DNA from: Schistocerca nitens | Taxonomy: Eukaryota > Arthropoda > Insecta > Orthoptera > Acrididae | Direction: 5' to 3' | Assembly: GCF_023898315.1 (NCBI RefSeq) | Contig: NC_064616.1 | Span: 545,901,602 to 545,965,601, forward strand | Length of the DNA: 64,000 bases | In this document: positions 11,840 to 22,574 of the stretch, one piece after another | Numbering within the stretch: position 1 is the first letter of the stretch | How the letters are laid out: each line of letters starts with the position of its first letter | Program-made: the position numbers and the translations under genes | The notes under the pieces: generated by a model | The model's input: the letters and a program-made list of their open reading frames with translations, nothing else | Databases searched by the model: none | What the model was told of the DNA's origin: nothing

Positions 11840-14437
11840 CCCTAGAAAAACCAAGCACGGGCAAAAGTTGCTTGTAAATTTTAGTTTTAAAAATTTCATG
11901 GCAAATATCCCTCTATGTTTTGGGGTCTTTTTCTATTTGTCTGTTACCTTATAATACACTATGCTGTACGTTTCTATGGTTAAAGTTTTATAATTACAAG
12001 TACAAAATAGGAATTTTGGGCCCAACAGCATATTTTGCCCGGGGTTGGTACTCTACGCGACCATAATTCTTATTATCTTCCCTGCAACCACCTAGCATTT
12101 GCAAAATTTGCCCGTACATTTTTCTTTCTTTTATTCAGCTGACAACCTCGAACATGAGTATTACAGTGGTTTGTTGAGCGTCTAATTGTTGAGTTTCACT
12201 TTCACTGTTGATTTTAGACTTGTCATTATTACTATTAGCAGTTTGTCACAGTAGAGCGACACCTTTATTGTAAAGTAGATTTTGTAAGATGAGTTATAGA
12301 GGCTTGAACGACGCAGAAGTTCTTGAAGAACTGTTACTCGACGACGAATTATCAGACTTAAGTGATTTTGAGTCAGGTCATACAGAAGTAGAAAAGGATT
12401 TCAGTGAAGAACCGGAGGACAATGAAGAAGAAATGCAGGTAACGCTCACAATAAATATGTTACAAGTTCTGGCAGAGTGTATCTTGCAGAAGCTCCGAGA
12501 CATATTAAAAGGGATTTTAGTAACATAGTCCGTGAATGTCAAGGAATAACCAGTGCCGGGAAAGTAACAAGCATATATGAATCATTTAAAAAAAATTTAA
12601 CTCCTGAATTACTACGAAAATACGGGACCAAACAAATGAAGAAGCAGAAAGAGAAAACGTATCTCCCGTTAGCGATTCTGAAATACGTGCATTGATGGGA
12701 ATTTTAATTCTAATGGGAGTTCACCAGGACATCAATATTTCTTTATCTGATTTATGGTCAAATTTATTGAGAAGACCGATTTATAGAGGAGCTATGGGTA
12801 AGACAAGAGCATATCAGCTATTGGAAATTCTTCGCTTTGTTGACAAAGGCAGAAAGACATGTACGTGACAAATTTGCGCCGCTGCATGAAATATTTGAAG
12901 TATTGAATGGAATATTCCCACAGTACTTCATAAGTGGACCTGACAATACAATTGATGAAATGTGGTGTCTTTTCAGAGGTCGTTGTCCTTTCAAAGTTTT
13001 CCTCAAAGACAAACCTGGAAAATTTGGAATATTAGTCAGAATGCTTTGTAGCGCAACTGAACGATACATAATAAAAATGGAAGTGGATGCTGAAAAAGAC
13101 AGTAGACCTGCCAGTGAACGAGGTCCTCTTTAAATGGTGAAGAGACTGGAGGAGGCTACAATATCACAACTGACCGCTTCTACACTTCGGTGGAGTTGGC
13201 GGACATTCTCTATCAAGACTACAAACTTACATTGGTTGGGACACTCAAACCAAACAGAAAACATATATCGCAGGAAATTAAGACGACAGCAGGCAGAGAG
13301 CTGTGTTCCTCCAAATTCGCATTCGCAGACCCATCTTCTAAGAAGCCACCAGTAACAACTGTCTCTTACATCACAAAGGAAAAACCAAAGAAAACTCTGT
13401 TGATGTTGTCTACACAACATTGTAATGCAGGAGTAGAAGTTGATACACCAAAAAAGCAAACACACATAAACCTGTACTATAATTCCACTAAGGGAGGAGT
13501 TGATGCCGTAGATCAAATAGTTAGGACATACTGTACAAAAAGGGGTACGAGAAGATGGCCACCGTCAATGTTCTACAGCCTGCTTGATATGTATGCAGTT
13601 AACTCATACACACTGTTCAAGATAAATGCGCCTAAATGGAATGAAGGGAAACCAAGCGCCATAAAACTGTATCTCCATGAATTAGGCCATGAACTTTTGA
13701 AACCATACGTAGAAGAGTGAGCCATGGATTTGAAAGGACTCCAGTTGCCTAGTATTTGCACGGTGGGAGAGATCCTTGGAAAGATACTAGAGGTAAGGAA
13801 AATTGCTGCAAATGAAGAACCAACTAGGAAAACAAGGTGCTACTTATGCTTGAAGAATGCAAGTAACCAGAGAGCAAGAGACAACATCACAAAAACCAAG
13901 TTAACATGTGGAAGCTATGGACGTCATATGTGTAAGACTCATTCAGAATCAACCACTTTTTGTGTGCAGAAGGTAACTGTCATCTGTAAGTGAAAGTATT
14001 CTCTCCAAGTGAAAAGCGTTTTCCGAGAGTTTTCAATGTACAATAACATGTATTTTAGCTAGTGTTTTCATTTCTGTTTTTGAAACTTTCTGTCAATGAC
14101 AAAACTGTATTATTCAGTTAATAGATCAAAGAGTGCATAGATACCTTAGACAGCCTTTGTATTCAATTACAAACCTTCGCATCTTGTTTACAGAAACTTT
14201 CATTGACAAAGATTTGAACATTCTTGGTTGTTATATTCACCTTATGAATGTTAAAAAATTAAGCTTTCAATTATGTTGTCACATTTCCTGTTAAACTAAT
14301 ATCTCAATGGAAACAGAATTACATAAAATAAATACACATTACAACAAATTACAAGATTTACAACTTATTGTATCACGGGCAAAATTTGCCCTGGGTTGGT
14401 GCTCCGTGTAACCTAAAATACCTTGGTGTTTCTAGGG
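11840..14437 (+). mobile_element. piggyBac-like DNA transposon
   Basis: 2598 bp bounded by TTAA on both sides (11,836-11,839 and 14,438-14,441). Ends are inverted: CCCTAGAAAAACCAAG on the left, and the right end read inward gives CCCTAGAAACACCAAG. A motif GGGCAAAATTTGCCC-like palindrome occurs inside the right end, and GGGCAAAAGTTG near the left. TTAA targeting and CCY...GGG ends are diagnostic for the piggyBac superfamily. It sits in the gag of the antisense inner element and is itself on the plus strand. Confidence 0.96.
12289..13993 (+). pseudogene. piggyBac transposase, frameshifted
   Basis: The start is acidic, with a D/E-rich N terminus as in PGBD-type proteins. Then EIRALMGILILMGV, DNTIDEMWCLFRGRCPF (first Asp), ITTDRFYTSVELADIL (second Asp) and KGGVDAVDQIVRTY (third Asp). 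The tail at 13,724-13,993 has the Cys-rich RING/CRD-like domain (CYLCLKNAS, LTCGSYGRHMCKTH). So all three catalytic Asp residues survive. The frame shifts near 12,450, 12,600-12,680 and 12,840, shifts again and meets stops near 13,130, and has one TGA at 13,718-13,720 between core and tail. Confidence 0.95.
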
Positions 14438-14441
14438 TTAA

Positions 14442-15077
14442 GGTTAAGCACACCTGCGGAGGCAACTGCTGTTGCCAGATGTGCACAAGTAATGTGTCTG
14501 AGAACACGAAAGGGTCCACCATAGCACGTAAAGGCAGGTATAAGTCTGAAGGCGACCTGTCACCGCGTTTCTTGTGGTACAGCAGCTGTGTTATCCGCTG
14601 GTCCACAGGTTTTGTGCAACGCGAAATTAACGCCGTCTTGAGGGTGGCGTAGGCTTGTGGTGGTGGGGGTAGCAAAATTATATCCTATACCACTGACGAC
14701 GCACGTTTGTCCAGGTTGCATATCACTAGCGTGAACTGTTCAAAATCATCGACTATTTGTTGTTGCACGAAAATGTTCTCCATAATAGCGAATCAAATTT
14801 CCGGACGTTCGGGAACGAAAGGTGGGGGCCGAATTTGTAACCGCGACGCGGTTGGGCCACGAGAGCCGGCGAACGGAAAGTCTGAAACTCGTGGGAGCGG
14901 CACCGACGCGGGCGATGAAAACGCGAGCACATTTGGTCCAATATCGGCGTGTCCTGCGGGCTGGTTGTGCGAGGCAACATCCTGTGGAGGCGGCGCGGGA
15001 ACCGCCGGTACACGCGGTGCGGTTGGAAACGTAACGTCGTGGACGAAGTTGGTACGAGATGTAGGAATCCGTGGCAC
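14442..15077 (-). pseudogene. Inner element gag, N-terminal part
   Basis: The minus-strand frame starts with a Pro/Ala-rich leader ending RPPPFVPERPEI, after which a stop replaces the Trp usual at this place in such gags (near 14,793). Downstream come matrix/capsid-like stretches (AYATLKTALISRCTKPVDQR, GDRSPSDLYLPLRAM). The frame is cut at 14,441 by the piggyBac and resumes at 11,835. Confidence 0.8.
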
Positions 15078-15247
15078 TGCGAACTGAGGGGTTTACTGCA
15101 TCGTGTCGAGCTCCTTCTTGATATCCTGGATGACGCCGTCGATGTCGCGGAAGAGGTTCTGTGCAGACAACATGTCGATACGAGACGGCGCGGAAAATAT
15201 CTAAACTTGTCTACTGTCACACCACTTAGTTACGGGGTCACCTCTTA

Positions 15248-15445
15248 TGTAGGGGTAACTTCACTACATTAAAGGAAAACGTTTGCGTGAATTTTATACG
15301 GGGAATAATCACTTTTATTGTACCGCACAAACACAATACATACATACGTTAACGCGGGAAACGAACACACTGTTCCCTCCAAAGAACCTCACCCGCAAAA
15401 AGAATGTTTCCGTTTCCTGCCGACTATCGACTTGTCACTCCCACA
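15248..15445 (-). repeat. 5' LTR of inner element
   Basis: 198 bp, beginning TGTAGGGGTAAC and ending CACTCCCACA on the plus strand. On its own strand the sequence after the LTR (TAAGAGGTGACCCCG) should hold the primer site, but I cannot assign a tRNA. Confidence 0.93.
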
Positions 15446-15449
15446 AGCA

Positions 15450-16059
15450 CAATAAGGTGTTGAACAGTTTATTGGACGCTTTTGAAGGAGCCGGTATTAC
15501 AGTTAACCTAAATAAATCTCCATTTGGGCGTAAGAGAATAAAGCTTCTACGTCACATAATTTCGGTCGACGGAATACAACACGACCCCGAGAGAATTAAA
15601 GCGATTGCTGAATTTCCAAGCCCAACAACGAAGAGGCAACTAAGAGGATTCTTAGGAGTGACAAATTTTTTCAAGAAATTTGTGAACTTAAGCGTGCTGG
15701 CCAAGCCACGTCTCTGCACGCTAACAGGAAAGAATACGAATTGGTATTGGGACGCTGAAGCACAAGACGAATTCGAAAGATTGAAGGAGGCATTAGTAAA
15801 TGCTCCTTTTCTTGCACACCCAGACTTGAGTCGTGATTTCTACTTGATGACTGACAGTTCGGCGAAAGGCATTGATGCTGTTCTGGTTCAAGGAGAAGAC
15901 GCTAACGATTCGTCGACCTGGAAGCCCGATTCTTTCGTGAGCAGAGTGTTGTCGCCAGCAGAAAGAAACTACTCGGTCACGGAACTCGAGGGGCTGGCAT
16001 TTGTCTGGGCGTTCAGTAAATTTAGATACTTCTTATACGGAAGGAACACGAAGTTATTT
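15450..16059 (+). pseudogene. Outer element RT end and RNase H
   Basis: In the same frame as the RT half that ends at 7618. It contains the RT thumb (SVDGIQHDPERIKAIAEFP, RQLRGFLGVTNFFKKF) and the start of RNase H (FYLMTDSSAKGIDAVLVQ with the first Asp; NYSVTELEGLAFVWAF with the Glu). The open frame is about 200 codons from 15,450, unusually long for this element, and stops only where a SINE enters at 16,060. Confidence 0.93.
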
Positions 16060-16201
16060 GGTCCCGGCGGAGGCTCAAGTCCTCCCTCGGGCATGGGTGT
16101 GTGTGTTTGTCCTTAGGATAATTTGGGTTAAGCAGTGTGTAAGCTTAGGGACTGATGACCTTAGCAGTTAAGTCCCATAAGATTTCACACACATTTCATT
16201 T
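16060..16201 (+). mobile_element. SINE, family with GAGGCTCAAGTCCTCCC B box
   Basis: 5'-truncated: it starts inside the tRNA-like head (CGGAGGCTCAAGTCCTCCCT) and ends in a CACACACATTTCATTTCA tail. The target duplication is CACGAAGTTATTT / CACGAAGGTATTT (16,047-16,059 and 16,202-16,214). Same family as the minus-strand copy at 46,418. It interrupts RNase H. Confidence 0.88.
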
Positions 16202-16515
16202 CACGAAGGTATTTACCGACCATTGGGCACTACAATTCCTGATGTCGGCGAAGTTGGACCCACGGCAGGTTATCTCGCTGGGTGCTTTACCTACAACAAT
16301 ACAACTTTACAATCAAGTATATACCAGGGGAAAAGAAGCTGATTGCAGACACTCTCTCTCGGTCCCCGGTAGGCCTAAGAAACGGAGTAGACGGTGAACC
16401 GGGCGAAAACAATTTCACCATTTTGTACCTGAAAAATGTCACCTTCGAAAACTTTGTGACAATGTCACTAAAAAATGTCGGACGCGAACAAGACACAGAC
16501 CCCATATTCAAATAA
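16202..16515 (+). pseudogene. Outer element RNase H, C-terminal part
   Basis: Begins KVFTDHWALQFLMSAK (T-D-H of RNase H) and, after a frame change near 16,285, continues YNFTIKYIPGEKKLIADTLS (the final G-x-x-N/K-x-x-A-D-x-L-S block). It connects through a short spacer to integrase. Confidence 0.85.
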
Positions 16516-16623
16516 GTGAAGGAAAAGTGGAGGGACAGGAATCAAGCGGCCATTAGACAATATTATAAGGTATAGAACGGGATTCGTTTCCGGAAACGGA
16601 GCCCAGAAGACCCGCGATAGCTG

Positions 16624-17587
16624 GTGGTAATATCTGAGAAAATGATCAGTAAACTAGTGCGGTACACCCACCTAAGCTATGGAAACTTTGGGGTACGGAA
16701 GAGATTTCAGACGTGCTATTTTAATAATATGTTAAAAAGAATACAGCGGGTGATCAGAGTGTGTAATCCGTGTCAAAGGACCAAGCTACCCACCACACCT
16801 TTCGCCGCTACGAAGTGGCCCGATAATTCCAAACAGGTTGCGAGAAGTCGCTGCGGTGGACTTGTTCGGGTCAATAACTCGGACGAAGTCTGGCTACGCG
16901 TACGTTCTCGTAGCTGTCGAACTAACATCGAAATTGGTCTGCCTTACTCCGCTGAGGAAAGAAACGGAGAAAACGGTGGCGGCGGCATTTATAAACGATT
17001 TCGTGCGAGAGGTCGGGACGGTCAAACGGGTAATCTCGGAAAACGGGCGCAATTCCGGTCTCAACATTGGCTGCAGATGTTAAAGCGGAGAAAAATGAAG
17101 GCGAACTTAATCTCGTTGTTCCGCCCTTCGTCTAACCCCGCAAACGCGTCATGAAAAAGTTAGGGCGGCTGTGTAGGCTATACTATTACCGCAAGCACAA
17201 CACGTGGGACGTGCACATAAAGTCATTCCAAGAAATTCTGTACGAGTTTCCGAATGCGACAACGATGTTGCCACCGGCATTGGGACTGAAAAATATGGAG
17301 CCTCCGAACTGAATCAAAGAACTGGTAGCATGGCCAAAGGAATGTCAACTCCGACACAAGGAGATCATAGACATAGCTTTGACGAACATAAAGCGCGCTG
17401 CCGAAATAAGGCAGAAGACATACCAAAAGAAAGTACGAAAATCGATTTCTATATTGGACAAAAAGTGTGCGATCGATCACACAAGGTATCAAACAAGGGG
17501 AAAAGGATGTGCAAACAATTCCTTAGTGTCTACAGTGGACCTTACCGAGTGTGCCGTATCCCTAACCCCAACGCTATCGAAGTACAG
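16624..17587 (+). pseudogene. Outer element integrase
   Basis: The zinc-binding domain comes first (RYTHLSYGNFGVRKRFQTCY then VCNPCQRTK: H-H-C-C). The core follows in another frame at 16,838 (VAAVDLFGSITRTKSGYAYV, first Asp; the second catalytic Asp of the I-S-D-N-G block reads ISENG). The C-terminal part (near 17,380-17,587) has RRAAEIRQ-like helices and KRMCKQFLSVYSGPYRVCRI. The third catalytic Glu region is lost between about 17,085 and 17,200. Two or more frame changes. Confidence 0.85.
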
Positions 17588-17599
17588 ACCCTATGGACA

Positions 17600-17791
17600 G
17601 CCGGCCGAAGAGGCCGTGCGGTTCTAGGCGCTGCAGTCTGGAACCGCGAGACCGCTACGGTCGCAGGTTCAAATCCTGCCCCAGGCATGGATGTGTGTGA
17701 TGTCCTTAGGTTAGTTAGATTTAAGTAGTTCTAAGTTCTAGAGGACTGATGACCACAGATGTTAAGTCCCATAGTGCTCAGAGCCATTTGA
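17600..17791 (+). mobile_element. tRNA-derived SINE (major family)
   Basis: Starts GCCGGCCGAAGAGGCCGTGC, has a slightly altered B box (GGTTCAAATCC) and the GAGCCATTTGA tail. Perfect 12-bp target duplication ACCCTATGGACA (17,588-17,599; 17,792-17,803). Inserted in the integrase C-terminal end. Confidence 0.97.
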
Positions 17792-17949
17792 ACCCTATGG
17801 ACAAGGAAATCGAGAGGGCTGCATGACGTGAAGCCCTTAATAGAATAGCAAACAGTATATCAATGTACAACTTACGTAATATAGGTCGATAGCGTTACTT
17901 TCTATACCAAATATCACTCATAGATTTTGTGTCCCTAGTATTATATTAA

Positions 17950-18575
17950 GAAACTAGAAACCCGCCTCGATTGCGGAAAAAGCACCTAGTGTTAAGTGTT
18001 GACCCAGGTTTCGGCGTAGATAACTACACCTTATTCAGAACAACAATAAAACCCACAAGTGCTTAAGAAGACGTTTGCCAATGATTAAAAGAAAACCATG
18101 GCTATCCATTTCAATTTTTTATATACGTTGTTCCACGGCGGGGAATATATGTCCTATTTAGCCCCGACCCATGTATGAACTTTCTCGTATTCGTATGCGC
18201 ATGTGCATTCAAGTAACTTCCCTTGTCTTGCGCATGTGCATAGATAGCGGGTCAGGCTTGTAAGTGAGCGACCGTTTGTAGCTGCAGTTTATGGCGGGTC
18301 ATGGCCCATCGAACATACGCCGGTGTGAGGTGGAGTGGAAACCATTAAGTAGTAGTTTTGACTTTGTACTTATGTACCGTTTGTGTTTTCCTTTCCTTTT
18401 TCGTTTATAAATGTATAGACATGGTGTCCTTTTAATCAATGACAAAGGTCTTCCTAGGCACTTGTGGGTTTTATTGTTGTTCTGAATATGGTGTAGTTAT
18501 CTACGCCGAAACCTGGGGTAACACTTAACACTATGTGCTTTTTTCGCAATCTAGGCGGGTTTTTAGTTTTTTTTA
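17950..18575. repeat. Inverted-repeat element with about 120-bp arms
   Basis: The left arm (about 17,950-18,073) is repeated in inverted orientation at about 18,448-18,575. The outermost parts read AACTAGAAACCCGCC and, at the other end, GGCGGGTTTTTAGTT. The arms enclose about 370 bp with no open frame. Size and layout fit a foldback or MITE-like non-autonomous element; target duplications are not clear. The right arm carries a hairpin motif (18,482-18,513) shared in form with the palindrome at 36 kb. Confidence 0.8.
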
Positions 18576-18920
18576 AATATTAGCCAACGATTGATGACGC
18601 GCTGCGATGTTGAAGGTTCTTAAATCCCTTGTATTATATGGTACAGTGTCGACAGGGAAATGTAAGTCGTCTATACTAGAGTCAAAATGGCAAGAACAAG
18701 ATTTACCAGGAAGATTTACCTGCAGAAGAAAAGATAATACATTTAGTGGGGAGAATTTATGTTGCAGCCAATAAGCCTTCAACAGCGCCAAGAGGAAGGA
18801 GGCAAGACGCCACACGAAGCGTGCCAGGATCACGGCCAGGGCACAGAGAGAAAAAACAAAAATAAGGAAGCCAGAGGAGTATATTAGCGTATTAATTAAG
18901 GTTGTGGAATGTATGGTAGA

Positions 18921-19112
18921 GGCCGGCCGCAGTGGTCTAGCGGTTCTGGCGCTGCAGTCCGGAACCGCGGGACTGCTACGGTCGCAGGTTCGAATCCTGC
19001 CTCGGGCATGGGTGTGTGTGATGTCCTTAGGTTAGTTAGGTTTAAGTAGTTCTAAGTTCTAGGGGACTTATGACCTAAGATGTTGAGTCCCATAGTGCTC
19101 AGAGCCATTTTT
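18921..19112 (+). mobile_element. tRNA-derived SINE (major family)
   Basis: Head GGCCGGCCGCAGTGGTCTAG, perfect B box GGTTCGAATCC, tail GAGCCATTT. Perfect 11-bp target duplication TGTATGGTAGA (18,910-18,920; 19,113-19,123). It is inside the outer LTR element's 3' region. Confidence 0.97.
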
Positions 19113-20921
19113 TGTATGGTAGATATTCAAGAGGGTACTTTGGGGTAATGGTAGTTCTGAGTTTGTATTTGTTAATGTAGCATTGACGAGGTCTGTAATC
19201 ATTTGATTTGCATGGTAGAAATTCTGCATGTCCTATGTATTACGTGTCAATGTAGCTTGAAATGAATAGCTATGCATGGAGAAAATGTGAAGTTACCACA
19301 AATGCTTTCTGCGTAGTTAGTGAAGATTGCCTGTGTGTGTTGCGTATCTGTGTAAAAGAATGTGAAACTTGAGGCGTGAATGACACGAGAGTGTACAAAT
19401 ATTAGTGGGTTCTTCTCATACTCGATATTCTAGCTTCCTAAGCAATGTTTATTTCTTATTTACCATCAAGTAAAAATACTACAAGTATTGTAAACAAAAA
19501 AGTCCCTGATGTAAAGCTATTGAGGGAATGATCAAGAAGCTAGACTGTTGTAAGTTAGTCATAGAGTATTTGTTTACGTAACAATCAGATGAATCACAAG
19601 CCATTCTAAATGTAATTTGTAAGTTAACGCCCATGAGGCATAATATGAAGAATCATTGAGAAGAGATAAAAGTTAGAAAATTATTACGAAAGGTGTATTG
19701 AGAACAGTGATCCCTGAGCACAGATTCCCGTCATGAAGCAGCTTGCAGCTGGGAAAAGTGGAGGCTGCAGGCGAAGGCGGTTAGCGGTTGACGATGGGGC
19801 GAGCGGAACGCGTCTGGAATTCCTCGATTGACGGACGCTGCCCGCGGCCGCCGGAGGCAACAACGTGGACCCTCCCCACCGCCCGGTGCAAGCGGCGGCC
19901 GCTCCAGGCGGTCGAGCAGCAGGACGAGCAGCACAGGGGCGTGGCTAGAGGTAGTGACCCACACCTGCCGAGCGCCCACACTGACAGGCGACACGCCCCC
20001 CGACACTGGGGGAGTCACGCAGAAACGTCAAATGGTCACGGGCAGTCCGTACAGACGACAAGTAAGGCAACGCGCTGCCATCTTAGCAGCCGTTGCCAAA
20101 TACAAAACTGAAGATTACAGCGACCGTAACAGGCGAGCTTGGCTACCCTAGGTCAGGCGTTGAGATGAGGCAGGATGGATGAGAGAAGAGGGATGGGTGC
20201 ACGCAAGGGTCGTGGTACCAGTGGTGACCTGTTAGCAACACCAACACACCCACAGTGTCTGCAGTACAGAATCAAGAGACATGTCAGACTCACCACCAGA
20301 GTCGGGCATGGCGGGACTGCAGAAGGAAGAACGGGGAGTGAAGCTATCGAGGGGGTCACATCATGAGTAGTGGCTGTCAGCACAACAGTGGCTGATAAGG
20401 CAACACTACTATTAGATGTCAGCCAGACGGGTCCAGGCACTCGCGACGCGGCAAGAGGTGATGACAGCTGGGGTGAGTTCGTCCTGCTCTGGAGGTCGAC
20501 GCTCACCTGAAGCGGAAACAGGTGCAGCCGAATCCTGTAGAGGCTGTAAACACGGGGCACCACAGGTCCAGTTGAGCTGCTTCCAAATCGTGAGGGAGGC
20601 CATAGGCAAGGAGTTGATCTGCGTGACAGAGGGACAGTCTACAGTCCTTACCTGCACAACAAATTTTCTCCCTAAAACCACCAAATAGCCCAACATGGAT
20701 GTCCTCCGAATGCCCCAAGCCCAATAGTGATGTGTATAAAAGTGCTCGAAAGTGCCACGTATTTAACAAAGGTAGAGCGTGTTTGTTTTTTTTTTATTTT
20801 TTTTATAACGGACCTGATTTTGTACTCATTTTATCTTTATGTAATTTTTCAAAAATGTTCGTATATTAATGGTAGAGACTGATTTCTTAAAATCTGTGAT
20901 TGCTCTAGTGAAAAGGAAATT

Positions 20922-21117
20922 GGTTCAAAAATGGCTCTAAGCACCATGGGACTTAACATCTGAGGCCATCAGTCTCCTAGACTTAGAACTACTTAAACCT
21001 AACTAACCTAAGGACATCAAACACATCCACGCGCGAGGCAGGATTCGAACCTGCGACTGTAGCAGCATTGTGGTTCCGGACTGGAGCGCCTAGAACCTCA
21101 CGGTCACCACAGCCGGC
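20922..21117 (-). mobile_element. tRNA-derived SINE (major family)
   Basis: Minus-strand copy; B box GGTTCGAATCC, body with several changes. Flanks AAGGAAATT (before) and AAGGGAATT (after) look like the target duplication with one change. Confidence 0.93.
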
Positions 21118-21944
21118 AAGGGAATTCTACTTTCAAGTGATCTTTTGTTTTCTAACTAAAGAAATTATGGACCATTGTTCAAGAAAGTACTTTAGCACAT
21201 TAATACGAAGTTCAGTAATGAAACTTAAAAGTATTTTAACGACTTTATATGATAATGTCAGAAATTTCAATCATATTTCTTTGCCAATCTGCAAAAAGAA
21301 AAGGAAGATATTTACGAAGTGACAAAATAAGCTGAGGAATGCTGTATTAACTGAACTCTGTTAAGTTTCTCGTGTAATTTGCTTAAATTTTTCTAGTTTA
21401 AAGATTTTTTATATTTTGCTCTGTTTTTTAGATTATTTATAAGGCAGACACGCTTACGAAAAGATACTATTAATTTTAGTGCCCAAAAATTGATTATCGA
21501 TTTGTATACATGTTTTATGAGAAGTATGTATTTGTACACTAGCATGTGAAAGATTCTTGAGATTTCGAATGTTTCAAACGTAGAAACTGATCATGTCTTT
21601 GGTAACAATTTCAAAATTGCACTCACTTACATAACATTTAAAATGGAATTCTCGGGCTAGGGAATAGATGAAATAACTTGCTTTCAGCTTAAATGCTAAG
21701 TCAAATCATGTATGTTTTGCGCAGTAATGTTTCAGAAGCGCATGGGCCTATATGTTACTGCGTTAGGGTTGTGTCGATATTCACTGAAGGAGAATAATTT
21801 GTTAATAGTTTATAATTTCCATATATTATGGTGTATATATATGTACATGACGCAGCTCCTGCCACTATAATTAAAAAAAGTTTGAAAATGCCCTTCCAGA
21901 ACAAGGACACTTACTTCTCATTTTTTCTCAGAAGGGAATGGTTA

Positions 21945-22574
21945 TGTAACGGCTCCATGTGAGTCGAGTCGCTACATGGCTTGTTACAAGAGTCACACGC
22001 TCAAAAGACACCTGTGTGCCCTTCCGACACTCAGGGAATTTTAACCTGGAACTATGTTATATTATCACTCTTAGTATAGTCTACAAAAGTGAATGCGGGT
22101 CGTCTGCTGACGTGTGCGTGAGCTGTCTGCTGTGGGTTCTCTGAATGTGGAGATGCAGTTTAGCCAACCATTGTATCAAGTAAAGTGCGATTGAACTGGA
22201 CCAGAGATACATAAGTTCCCCGCGCGTTAGCAGGCCTCGTTAGGTTGGCAAATTGCCGCTGTGTAGACTCTCTGAGCTCTTCCGGCCGCCGTGTGTGGAA
22301 CCCGGACGAGGTGAGTACGTTGGGCATTCCTGCTGAATCTCTCTGGTGAGTAAAGACGCTCTACGTGATGGCTCCTATAGTCATCTTCGTTAGGACAGAT
22401 AGTCAGGTTGCATAAAATTGCTTTTTTTTGTATCAGTGATAACGGGCCAGCATTCCATATAAGCGTACCATTAAGTAAAGTGAGTGATCAAGGAGTTATT
22501 TTCACAAAAGATACAGGTGCCATTCTCAAGTTGAGGATGCCGACCAAGGCTTTGCGGAAAGCAAGTATCATACA
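21945..22574 (+). repeat. 3' LTR of outer Gypsy element
   Basis: Begins TGTAACGGCTCC and ends CATACA, giving canonical TG...CA ends. It is followed by TGAC, matching the four bases before the 5' LTR. It lacks the segment present at 3764-3930 in its partner. Confidence 0.92.

Larger units (their letters stand above)
7619..15445 (-). mobile_element. Inner Ty3/Gypsy LTR retrotransposon (antisense)
   Basis: Two 198-bp LTRs flank minus-strand gag, protease, RT, RNase H and integrase. On its own strand each LTR starts TGTGGGA and ends CCCCTACA. By eye the LTRs differ at about 17 of 198 positions. Flanks are ACCA and AGCA, read as a 4-bp target duplication with one change. Without the piggyBac and SINE inside it the element is about 5.0 kb, a normal compact Gypsy size. 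Order is 5' LTR (right), gag, PR, RT, RH, IN, 3' LTR (left). All frames carry damage. Confidence 0.95.
17804..21944 (+). other. 3' internal region of outer element
   Basis: Between integrase and the 3' LTR there are 4.1 kb. The inverted-repeat element (17,950-18,575) and SINEs at 18,921 and 20,922 explain about 1 kb. The rest includes a GC-rich stretch (19,735-20,690) with overlapping frames on both strands that resemble no family I know, a T-run at about 20,787, and AT-rich sequence up to a purine-rich AGAAGGGAATGG just before the LTR (likely polypurine tract). No env signature, signal peptide or membrane segment is convincing. Additional unrecognised insertions are likely, given the length. 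Confidence 0.5.
3223..22574 (+). mobile_element. Outer Ty3/Gypsy LTR retrotransposon, heavily nested
   Basis: Two related LTRs (780 and 630 bp) face the same way and are flanked by TGAC on both sides. Copy B at about 46,980 shows the same flanks joined with one TGAC, an empty site. Internal order is gag, protease, RT, RNase H, integrase on the plus strand, as expected for Ty3/Gypsy. Much of the 19.3 kb is later insertions: an antisense LTR element with a piggyBac inside, five SINEs and an inverted-repeat element. The coding remains are full of stops and shifts, and the LTRs differ by roughly one base in eight by eye, so it is an old dead copy. I see no env-like frame. Confidence 0.92.

Noticed and set aside
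18921..19000. tRNA gene candidates (here and at 17,600, 40,957, 49,241 and similar)
   Set aside because: Box A and B are good, but each is followed by the same SINE body and flanked by target repeats. They are SINE heads, not tRNA genes.
19731..20563. Possible GC-rich gene on either strand
   Set aside because: Overlapping frames on both strands with low-complexity R/P/S content; no domain or splice pattern, so composition explains them.
17804..21944. Envelope gene of the outer element
   Set aside because: No signal peptide, furin-like site or membrane segment could be supported.
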